NCBI GenBank assembly: GCA_964057225.1
Contig: CAXKVF010000079.1
Span: 512,030-576,029 of the forward strand
Length of the DNA: 64,000 nucleotides
DNA from: Auanema rhodensis
Lineage: Eukaryota; Nematoda; Chromadorea; Rhabditida; Rhabditidae
Reading direction: 5' to 3'
The position numbers and the translations under genes were made by a program. Shown here one piece after another: positions 53,463 through 64,000 of the stretch (the stretch's first letter is position 1; every line of letters starts with the position of its first letter). Under the pieces are notes generated by a model. The model worked only from the letters and a program-made list of their open reading frames with translations, made no database searches and was not told the origin of the DNA.

Positions 53463-54849
53463 ATGCTAATTAAATGTACACGTGATGTGCACTTGGTATG
53501 TAACTCGCTTCACGTGAAAGATAAAGAGATGCGGTTTTCAAAATTAGATTCCCCAAGTCCATATTAGTCTAAAAACAAATTTTTATTGATATTGGTTCAT
53601 GGTAACCATGATTTTGAAATTTACGTGAACTTTAATTTATGCTAATTAAATGTACACGTGATGTGCACTTGGTATGTAACTCGCTTCACGTGAAAGATAA
53701 AGAGATGCGGTTTTCAAAATTAGATTCCCCATGTCCATATTAGTCTAAAAACAAATATTTTTATTGATATTGGTGCATGGTAACCATGACTTTGAAATTT
53801 ACGTGAACTTTAATTTATGCTAATTAAATGTACACGTGATGTGCACTTGGTATGTAACTCGCTTCACGTGAAAGATAAAGAGATGCGGTTTTCAAAATTA
53901 GATTCCCCATGTTCATATTAGTCTAAAAACAAATTTTGATTGATATTGGTTCATGGTAACCATGACTTTGAAATTTACGTGAACTTTAATTTATGCTAAT
54001 TAAATGTACACGTGATGTGCACTTGGTATGTAACTCGCTTCACGTGAAAGATAAAGAGATGCGGTTTTCAAAATTAGATTCCCCATGTCCATATTAGTCT
54101 AAAAACAAATTTTTATTGATATTGGTTCATGGTAACCATGACTTTGAAATTTACGTGAACTTTAATTTATGCTAATTAAATGTACACGTGATGTGCACTT
54201 GGTATGTAACTCGCTTCACGTGAAAGATAAAGAGATGCGGTTTTCAAAATTAGATTCCCCATGTCCATATTAGTCTAAAAACAAATTTTTATTGATATTG
54301 GTTCATGGTAACCATGACTTTGAAATTTACGTGAACTTTAATTTATGCTAATTAAATGTACACGTGATGTGCACTTGGTATGTAACTCGCTTCACGTGAA
54401 AGATAAAGAGATGCGGTTTTCAAAATTAGATTCCCCATGTCCATATTAGTCTAAAAACAAATTTTTATTGATATTGGTTCATGGTAACCATGACTTTGAA
54501 ATTTACGTGAACTTTAATTTATGCTAATTAAATGTACACGTGATGTGCACTTGGTATGTAACTCGCTTCACGTGAAAGATAAAGAGATGCGGTTTTCAAA
54601 ATTAGATTCCCCATGTCCATATTATTCTAAAAACAAATTTTTATTGATATTGGTTCATGGTAACCATGACTTTGAAATTTACGTGAACTTTAATTTATGC
54701 TAATTAAATGTACACGTGATGTGCACTTGGTATGTAATTCGCTTCACGTGAAAGATAAAGAGATGCGGTTTTCAAAAATAGAATCCCCATGTCCATATTA
54801 GTCTAAAAACAAATTTTTATTGATATTAATTCATGATAACCATGATTTT

Positions 54850-57440
54850 GAAATTTACGTGAACTTTAATTTATGCTAATTAAATGTACACGTGATGTGC
54901 ACTTGGTATGTAACTCGCTTCACGTGAAAGATAAAGAGATGCGGTTTTCAAAATTAGATTCCCCATGTCCATATTAGTCTAAAAACAAATTTTAATTGAT
55001 ATTGGTTCATGGTAACCATGACTTTGAAATTTACGTGAACTTTAATTTATGCTAATTAAATGTACACGTGATGTGCACTTGGTATGTAACTCGCTTCACG
55101 TGAAAGATAAAGAGATGCGGTTTTCAAAATTAGATTCCCCATGTCCATATTAGTCTAAAATCAAATTTTTATTGATATTGGTGCATGGTAACCATGACTT
55201 TGAAATTTACGTGAACTTTAATTTATGCTAATTAAATGTACACGTGATGTGCACTTGGTATGTAACTCGCTTCACGTGAAAGATAAAGAGATGCGGTTTT
55301 CAAAATTAGATTCCCCATGTTCATATTAGTCTAAAAACAAATTTTTATTGATATTGGTTCATGGTAACCATGACTTTGAAATTTACGTGAACTTTAATTT
55401 ATGCTAATTAAATGTACACGTGATGTGCACTTGGTATGTAACTCGCTTCACGTGAAAGATAAAGAGATGCGGTTTTCAAAATTAGATTTCCCATGTCCAT
55501 ATTAGTCTAAAAACAAATTTTTATTGATATTGGTTCATGGTAACCATGACTTTGAAATTTACGTGAACTTCAATTTATGCTAATTAAATGTACACGTGAT
55601 GTGCACTTGGTATGTAACTCGCTTCACGTGAAAGATAAAGAGATGCGGTTTTCAAAATTAGATTCCCCATGTCCATATTAGTCTAAAAACAAATTTTTAT
55701 TGATATTGGTTCATGGTAACCATGACTTTGAAATTTACGTGAACTTTAATTTATGCTAATTAAATGTACACGTGATGTGCACTTGGTATGTAACTCGCTT
55801 CACGTGAAAGATAAAGAGATGCGGTTTTCAAAATTAGATTCCCCATGTCCATATTAGTCTAAAAACAAATTTTTATTGATACTAATTCATGATAACCATG
55901 ATTTTGAAATTTACGTGAACTTTAATTTATGCTATTTAAATGTACACGTGATGTGCACTTAGTATGTACCTCGCTTCACGTGAAAGATAAAGAGATGCGG
56001 TTTTCAAAATTAGATTCCCCATGTCCATATTAGTCTAAAAACAAATTTTTATTGATATTGGTTCATGGTAACCATGACTTTGAAATTTACGTGAACTTTA
56101 ATTTATGCTAATTAAATGTACACGTGATGTGCACTTGGTATGTAACTCGCTTCACGTGAAAGATAAAGAGATGCGGTTTTCAAAATTAGATTCCCCATGT
56201 CCATATTAGTCTAAAAACAAATTTTTATTGATATTGGTGCATGGTAACCATGACTTTGAAATTTACGTGAACTTTAATTTATGCTAATTAAATGTACACG
56301 TGATGTGCACTTGGTATGTAACTCGCTTCACGTGAAAGATAAAGAGATGCGGTTTTCAAAATTAGATTCCCCAAATCCATATTAGTCTAAAAACAAATTT
56401 TTATTGATATTGGTTCATGGTAACCATGACTTTGAAATTTACGTGAACTTTAATTTATGCTAATTAAATGTACACGTGATGTGCACTTGGTATGTAACTC
56501 GCTTCACGTGAAAGATAAAGAGATGCGGTTTTCAAAATTAGATTCCCCATGTCCATATTAGTCTAAAAACAAATTTTAATTGATATTGGTTCATGGTAAC
56601 CATGACTTTGAAATTTACGTGAACTTTAATTTATGCTAATTAAATGTACACGTGATGTGCACTTGGTATGTAACTCGCTTCACGTGAAAGATAAAGAGAT
56701 GCGGTTTTCAAAATTAGATTCCCCATGTCCATATTAGTCTAAAATCAAATTTTTATTGATATTGGTGCATGGTAACCATGACTTTGAAATTTACGTGAAC
56801 TTTAATTTATGCTAATTAAATGTACACGTGATGTGCACTTGGTATGTAACTCGCTTCACGTGAAAGATAAAGAGATGCGGTTTTCAAAATTAGATTCCCC
56901 ATGTTCATATTAGTCTAAAAACAAATTTTTATTGATATTGGTTCATGGTAACCATGACTTTGAAATTTACGTGAACTTTAATTTATGCTAATTAAATGTA
57001 CACGTGATGTGCACTTGGTATGTAACTCGCTTCACGTGAAAGATAAAGAGATGCGGTTTTCAAAATTAGATTCCCCATGTCCATATTAGTCTAAAAACAA
57101 ATTTTTATTGATATTGGTTCATGGTAACCATGACTTTGAAATTTACGTGAACTTCAATTTATGCTAATTAAATGTACACGTGATGTGCACTTGGTATGTA
57201 ACTCGCTTCACGTGAAAGATAAAGAGATGCGGTTTTCAAAATTAGATTCCCCATGTCCATATTAGTCTAAAAACAAATTTTTATTGATATTGGTTCATGG
57301 TAACCATGACTTTGAAATTTACGTGAACTTTAATTTATGCTAATTAAATGTACACGTGATGTGCACTTGGTATGTAACTCGCTTCACGTGAAAGATAAAG
57401 AGATGCGGTTTTCAAAATTAGATTCCCCATGTCCATATTA
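54850..57440. repeat. 9-monomer higher-order repeat (1,584 bp offset)
   Basis: The markers aaattttaattg (54987 and 56571), ctaaaatcaaat (near 55156 and 56740) and gaacttcaattt (near 55565 and 57149) each recur 1,584 bp (9 x 176) apart. About 1 kb is shared. The taattcatgata monomers at 54829 and 55879 are not matched at this offset and bound the block. Confidence 0.85.
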
Positions 57441-58139
57441 GTCTAAAAACAAATTTTTATTGATATTGGTGCATGGTAACCATGACTTTGAAATTTACGT
57501 GAACTTTAATTTATGCTAATTAAATGTACACGTGATGTGCACTTGGTATGTAACTCGCTTCACGTGAAAGATAAAGAGATGCGGTTTTCAAAATTAGATT
57601 CCCCATGTCCATATTAGTCTAAAAACAAATTTTTATTGATATTGGTGCATGGTAACCATGACTTTGAAATTTACGTGAACTTTAATTTATGCTAATTAAA
57701 TGTACACGTGATGTGCACTTGGTATGTAACTCGCTTCACGTGAAAGATAAAGAGATGCGGTTTTCAAAATTAGATTCCCCAAGTCCATATTAGTCTAAAA
57801 ACAAATTTTTATTGATATTGGTTCATGGTAACCATGACTTTGAAATTTACGTGAACTTTAATTTATGCTAATTAAATGTACACGTGATGTGCACTTGGTA
57901 TGTAACTCGCTTCACGTGAAAGATAAAGAGATGCGGTTTTCAAAATTAGATTCCCCATGTCCATATTAGTCTAAAAACAAATTTTTATTGATATTGGTGC
58001 ATGGTAACCATGACTTTGAAATTTACGTGAACTTTAATTTATGCTAATTAAATGTACACGTGATGTGCACTTGGTATGTAACTCGCTTCACGTGAAAGAT
58101 AAAGAGATGCGGTTTTCAAAATTAGATTCCCCATGTTCA

Positions 58140-61100
58140 TATTAGTCTAAAAACAAATTTTTATTGATATTGGTTCATGGTAACCCTGACTTTGAAATTT
58201 ACGTGAACTTTAATTTATGCTAATTAAATGTACACGTGATGTGCACTTGGTATGTAACTCGCTTCACGTGAAAGATAAAGAGATGCGGTTTTCAAAATTA
58301 GATTCCCCATGTCCATATTAGTCTAAAAACAAATTTTTATTAATATTGGTTCATGGTAACCATGACTTTGAAATTTACGTGAACTTTAATTTATGCTAAT
58401 TAAATGTACACGTGATGTGCACTTGGTATGTAACTCGCTTCACGTGAAAGATAAAGAGATGCGGTTTTCAAAATTAGATTCCCCATGTCCATATTAGTCT
58501 AAAAACAAATTTTTATTGATATTGGTTCATGGTAACCATGACTTTGAAATTTACGTGAACTTTAATTTATGCTAATTAAATGTACACGTGATGTGCACTT
58601 GGTATGTAACTCGCTTCACGTGAAAGACAAAGAGATGCGGTTTTCAAAATTAGATTCCCCATGTCCATATTAGTCTAAAAACAAATTTTTATTGATATTG
58701 GTTCATGGTAACCATGACTTTGAAATTTACGTGAACTTTAATTTATGCTAATTAAATGTACACATGATGTGCACTTGGTATGTAACTCGCTTCACGTGAA
58801 AGATAAAGAGATGCGGTTTTCAAAATTAGATTCCCCATGTCCATATTAGTCTAAAAACAAATTTTTATTGATATTGGTTCATGGTAACCATGACTTTGAA
58901 ATTTACGTGAACTTTAATTTATGCTAATTAAATGTACACGTGATGTGCACTTGGTATGTAACTCGCTTCACGTGAAAGATAAAGAGATGCGGTTTTCAAA
59001 ATTAGATTCCCCATGTCCATATTAGTCTAAAAACAAATTTTTATTGATATTGGTTCATGGTAACCATGACTTTGAAATTTACGTGAACTTTAATTTATGC
59101 TAATTAAATGTACACGTGATGTGCACTTGGTATGTAACTCGCTTCACGTGAAAGATAAAGAGATGCGGTTTTCAAAATTAGATTCCCCATGTCCATATTA
59201 GTCTAAAAACAAATTTTTATTGATATTGGTTCATGGTAACCATGACTTTGAAATTTACGTGAACTTTAATTTATGCTAATTAAATGTACACGTGATGTGC
59301 ACTTGGTATGTAACTCGCTTCACGTGAAAGATAAAGAGATGCGGTTTTCAAAATTAGATTCCCCATGTCCATATTAGTCTAAAAACAAATTTTTATTGAT
59401 ATTGGTTCATGGTAACCATGACTTTGAAATTTATGTGAACTTTAATTTATGCTAATTAAATGTACACGTGATGTGCACTTGGTATGTAACTCGCTTCACG
59501 TGAAAGATAAAGAGATGCGGTTTTCAAAATTAGAATCCCCATGTCCATATTAGTCTAAAAACAAATTTTTATTGATATTAATTAATGATAACCATGATTT
59601 TGAAATTTACGTGAACTTTAATTTATGCTAATTAAATGTACACGTGATGTGCACTTGGTATGTAACTCGCTTCACGTGAAAGATAAAGAGATGCGGTTTT
59701 CAACATTAGATTCCCCATGTCCATATTAGTCTAAAAACAAATTTTTATTGATATTGGTTCATGGTAACCATGACTTTGAAATTTACGTGAACTTTAATTT
59801 ATGCTAATTAAATGTACACGTGATGTGCACTTGGTATGTAACTCGCTTCACGTGAAAGATAAAGAGATGCGGTTTTCAAAATTAGATTCCCCATGTCCAT
59901 ATTAGTCTAAAAACAAATTTTTATTGATATTGGTTCATGGTAACCATGACTTTGAAATTTACGTGAACTTTAATTTATGCTAATTAAATGTACACGTGAT
60001 GTGCACTTGGTATGTAATTCGCTTCACGTGAAAGATAAAGAGATGCGGTTTTCAAAATTAGAATCCCCATGTCCATATTAGTCTAAAAACAAATTTTTAT
60101 TGATATTGGTTCATGGTAACCATGACTTTGAAATTTACGTGAACTTTAATTTATGCTAATTAAATGTACACGTGATGTGCACTTGGTATGTAACTCGCTT
60201 CACGTGAAAGATAAAGAGATGCGGTTTTCAAAATTAGATTCCCCATGTTCATATTAGTCTAAAAACAAATTTTTATTGATATTGGTTCATGGTAACCCTG
60301 ACTTTGAAATTTACGTGAACTTTAATTTATGCTAATTAAATGTACACGTGATGTGCACTTGGTATGTAACTCGCTTCACGTGAAAGATAAAGAGATGCGG
60401 TTTTCAAAATTAGATTCCCCATGTCCATATTAGTCTAAAAACAAATTTTTATTAATATTGGTTCATGGTAACCATGACTTTGAAATTTACGTGAACTTTA
60501 ATTTATGCTAATTAAATGTACACGTGATGTGCACTTGGTATGTAACTCGCTTCACGTGAAAGATAAAGAGATGCGGTTTTCAAAATTAGATTCCCCATGT
60601 CCATATTAGTCTAAAAACAAATTTTTATTGATATTGGTTCATGGTAACCATGACTTTGAAATTTACGTGAACTTTAATTTATGCTAATTAAATGTACACG
60701 TGATGTGCACTTGGTATGTAACTCGCTTCACGTGAAAGATAAAGAGATGCGGTTTTCAAAATTAGATTCCCCATGTTCATATTAGTCTAAAAACAAATTT
60801 TTATTGATATTGGTTCATGGTAACCCTGACTTTGAAATTTACGTGAACTTTAATTTATGCTAATTAAATGTACACGTGATGTGCACTTGGTATGTAACTC
60901 GCTTCACGTGAAAGATAAAGAGATGCGGTTTTCAAAATTAGATTCCCCATGTCCATATTAGTCTAAAAACAAATTTTTATTAATATTGGTTCATGGTAAC
61001 CATGACTTTGAAATTTACGTGAACTTTAATTTATGCTAATTAAATGTACACGTGATGTGCACTTGGTATGTAACTCGCTTCACGTGAAAGATAAAGAGAT

Positions 61101-64000
61101 GCGGTTTTCAAAATTAGATTCCCCATGTCCATATTAGTCTAAAAACAAATTTTTATTGATATTGGTTCATGGTAACCATGACTTTGAAATTTACGTGAAC
61201 TTTAATTTATGCTAATTAAATGTACACGTGATGTGCACTTGGTATGTAACTCGCTTCACGTGAAAGATAAAGAGATGCGGTTTTCAAAATTAGATTCCCC
61301 ATGTCCATATTAGTCTAAAAACAAATTTTTATTGATATTGGTTCATGGTAACCATGACTTTGAAATTTACGTGAACTTTAATTTATGCTAATTAAATGTA
61401 CACGTGATGTGCACTTGGTATGTAACTCGCTTCACGTGAAAGATAAAGAGATGCGGTTTTCAAAATTAGATTCCCCATGTCCATATTAGTCTAAAAACAA
61501 ATTTTTATTGATATTGGTTCATGGTAACCATGACTTTGAAATTTACGTGAACTTTAATTTATGCTAATTAAATGTACACGTGATGTGCACTTGGTATGTA
61601 ACTCGCTTCACGTGAAAGATAAAGAGATGCGGTTTTCAAAATTAGATTCCCCATGTCCATATTAGTCTAAAAACAAATTTTTATTGATATTGGTTCATGG
61701 TAACCATGACTTTGAAATTTACGTGAACTTTAATTTATGCTAATTAAATGTACACGTGATGTGCACTTGGTATGTAACTCGCTTCACGTGAAAGATAAAG
61801 AGATGCGGTTTTCAAAATTAGATTCCCCATGTCCATATTAGTCTAAAAACAAATTTTTATTGATATTGGTTCATGGTAACCATGACTTTGAAATTTACGT
61901 GAACTTTAATTTATGCTAATTAAATGTACACGTGATGTGCACTTGGTATGTAACTCGCTTCACGTGAAAGATAAAGAGATGCGGTTTTCAAAATTAGAAT
62001 CCCCATGTCCATATTAGTCTAAAAACAAATTTTTATTGATATTAATTAATGATAACCATGATTTTGAAATTTACGTGAACTTTAATTTATGCTAATTAAA
62101 TGTACACGTGATGTGCACTTGGTATGTAACTCGCTTCACGTGAAAGATAAAGAGATGCGGTTTTCAACATTAGATTCCCCATGTCCATATTAGTCTAAAA
62201 ACAAATTTTTATTGATATTGGTTCATGGTAACCATGACTTTGAAATTTACGTGAACTTTAATTTATGCTAATTAAATGTACACGTGATGTGCACTTGGTA
62301 TGTAACTCGCTTCACGTGAAAGATAAAGAGATGCGGTTTTCAAAATTAGATTCCCCATGTCCATATTAGTCTAAAAACAAATTTTTATTGATATTGGTTC
62401 ATGGTAACCATGACTTTGAAATTTACGTGAACTTTAATTTATGCTAATTAAATGTACACGTGATGTGCACTTGGTATGTAATTCGCTTCACGTGAAAGAT
62501 AAAGAGATGCGGTTTTCAAAATTAGAATCCCCATGTCCATATTAGTCTAAAAACAAATTTTTATTGATATTGGTTCATGGTAACCATGACTTTGAAATTT
62601 ACGTGAACTTTAATTTATGCTAATTAAATGTACACGTGATGTGCACTTGGTATGTAACTCGCTTCACGTGAAAGATAAAGAGATGCGGTTTTCAAAATTA
62701 GATTCCCCATGTTCATATTAGTCTAAAAACAAATTTTTATTGATATTGGTTCATGGTAACCCTGACTTTGAAATTTACGTGAACTTTAATTTATGCTAAT
62801 TAAATGTACACGTGATGTGCACTTGGTATGTAACTCGCTTCACGTGAAAGATAAAGAGATGCGGTTTTCAAAATTAGATTCCCCATGTCCATATTAGTCT
62901 AAAAACAAATTTTTATTAATATTGGTTCATGGTAACCATGACTTTGAAATTTACGTGAACTTTAATTTATGCTAATTAAATGTACACGTGATGTGCACTT
63001 GGTATGTAACTCGCTTCACGTGAAAGATAAAGAGATGCGGTTTTCAAAATTAGATTCCCCATGTCCATATTAGTCTAAAAACAAATTTTTATTGATATTG
63101 GTTCATGGTAACCATGACTTTGAAATTTACGTGAACTTTAATTTATGCTAATTAAATGTACACGTGATGTGCACTTGGTATGTAACTCGCTTCACGTGAA
63201 AGATAAAGAGATGCGGTTTTCAAAATTAGATTCCCCATGTTCATATTAGTCTAAAAACAAATTTTTATTGATATTGGTTCATGGTAACCCTGACTTTGAA
63301 ATTTACGTGAACTTTAATTTATGCTAATTAAATGTACACGTGATGTGCACTTGGTATGTAACTCGCTTCACGTGAAAGATAAAGAGATGCGGTTTTCAAA
63401 ATTAGATTCCCCATGTCCATATTAGTCTAAAAACAAATTTTTATTAATATTGGTTCATGGTAACCATGACTTTGAAATTTACGTGAACTTTAATTTATGC
63501 TAATTAAATGTACACGTGATGTGCACTTGGTATGTAACTCGCTTCACGTGAAAGATAAAGAGATGCGGTTTTCAAAATTAGATTCCCCATGTCCATATTA
63601 GTCTAAAAACAAATTTTTATTGATATTGGTTCATGGTAACCATGACTTTGAAATTTACGTGAACTTTAATTTATGCTAATTAAATGTACACGTGATGTGC
63701 ACTTGGTATGTAACTCGCTTCACGTGAAAGATAAAGAGATGCGGTTTTCAAAATTAGATTCCCCATGTCCATATTAGTCTAAAAACAAATTTTTATTGAT
63801 ATTGGTTCATGGTAACCATGACTTTGAAATTTACGTGAACTTTAATTTATGCTAATTAAATGTACACATGATGTGCACTTGGTATGTAACTCGCTTCACG
63901 TGAAAGATAAAGAGATGCGGTTTTCAAAATTAGATTCCCCATGTCCATATTAGTCTAAAAACAAATTTTTATTGATATTGGTTCATGGTAACCATGACTT
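58140..64000. repeat. 14-monomer higher-order repeat (2,464 bp) with nested 3- and 12-monomer steps
   Basis: The linked pair taaccctgac plus, one monomer later, ttattaatatt occurs at 58181, 60293, 60821, 62757 and 63285. Intervals are 2,112, 528, 1,936 and 528 bp, all multiples of 176. attaattaatgataacc (59577 and 62041), caacattag (near 59702 and 62166) and gtaattcgc (near 60015 and 62479) fix a 2,464 bp (14-monomer) unit. About 59.44-61.4 kb matches 61.9-63.86 kb, ending at cacgtg versus cacatg (61401 and 63865). The 528 bp pair lies inside each copy. Confidence 0.88.

Larger units (their letters stand above)
48260..54620. repeat. 3,864 bp tandem duplication carrying the LINE tail
   Basis: The LINE fragment and its satellite flanks recur with an offset of exactly 3,864 bp, which equals 16 monomers, one two-base insertion and the 1,046 bp added by the insertion and its target duplication. 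Shared flank markers include atttgattcc upstream (48281 and 52145), ccccaagtcc (49687 and 53551) and the two-base insertion acaaatattttta (near 49889 and 53753). Differences are few: agataaag versus agttaaag (about 48260 and 52124) and aaatttttatt versus aaattttgatt (about 50073 and 53937). Matching fades beyond about 54.6 kb. Block duplication, not a second retrotransposition, is the direct reading. Confidence 0.93.
53457..64000. repeat. Satellite array, right segment (176 bp monomer)
   Basis: About 60 monomers in the same orientation, cut by the right window edge. A monomer haplotype with taattcatgata or taattaatgata in place of ggttcatggta occurs near 54829, 55879, 59579 and 62043. It shares this stretch with the chimeric monomers of 19.6-29.6 kb but lacks their 34 bp patch. 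The G100 allele (ggtgcatgg), common through most of the array, is last seen near 57997. No gene is seen. Confidence 0.97.

Noticed and set aside
54521-54703. 60-codon open frame in satellite
   Set aside because: Same frame as at 8050, opened by tattattct replacing tattagtct. Chance read-through of satellite.

Overview
The window is almost entirely one eukaryotic satellite DNA array. A 176 bp AT-rich monomer (about 32% G+C, hand-counted on one consensus monomer) runs head-to-tail in a single orientation from the first base to the last. That makes roughly 350 monomers, and the array extends past both window edges. No host gene, RNA gene, CRISPR array, operon or bacterial-type signal is visible. 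The only non-satellite DNA is a 1,040 bp, 5'-truncated non-LTR retrotransposon (LINE) tail. It is present twice, at 48553-49592 and 52417-53456, with no difference seen between the copies. The residual protein resembles the C-terminal end of Jockey/CR1/L2-type reverse transcriptases, so a metazoan source is likely, perhaps an arthropod or other invertebrate. The species cannot be named from this sequence. The setting suggests centromeric or pericentromeric heterochromatin.

Layout. (1) 1-19.6 kb: near-uniform monomers carrying nested higher-order repeats (HORs): a 19-monomer (3,344 bp) offset around 0.7-6.2 kb, a 7-monomer (1,232 bp) offset around 9.4-11.4 kb, an exact 5-monomer (880 bp) tandem pair at 11.8-13.55 kb, and a 6-monomer (1,056 bp) offset around 15-17 kb. 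(2) 19.6-29.6 kb: a compound HOR built around a rearranged 178 bp monomer, seen 11 times at 706 bp spacing or 706 plus whole monomers. In it 34 bp copied from elsewhere in the monomer replace the 32 bp carrying an E-box. (3) 29.6-48.5 kb: ordinary monomers with private variants amplified in 17-, 13- and 9-monomer steps. (4) 48.5-54.6 kb: the LINE tail inside a 3,864 bp unit that was duplicated as a block; an unfilled paralogue of the insertion site lies between the two copies. (5) 54.6-64 kb: monomers in 9-, 12- and 14-monomer HORs. One monomer allele (G at position 100), common elsewhere, is absent here after about 58 kb.

Monomer architecture. Each typical monomer has two CACGTG E-box palindromes, one inside a perfect 10 bp palindrome; a 13-15 bp dyad around GGTAACC; a TTTAATT/AATTAAA inverted repeat; and three ACGTGA boxes, of which successive ones across the monomer border lie 33 and 32 bp apart, about three helical turns. 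The LINE landed in the TTTAATT dyad. Nothing works as a gene set here. The biology on show is satellite homogenisation by unequal exchange, with the LINE and rearranged monomers acting as natural tracers of that process.
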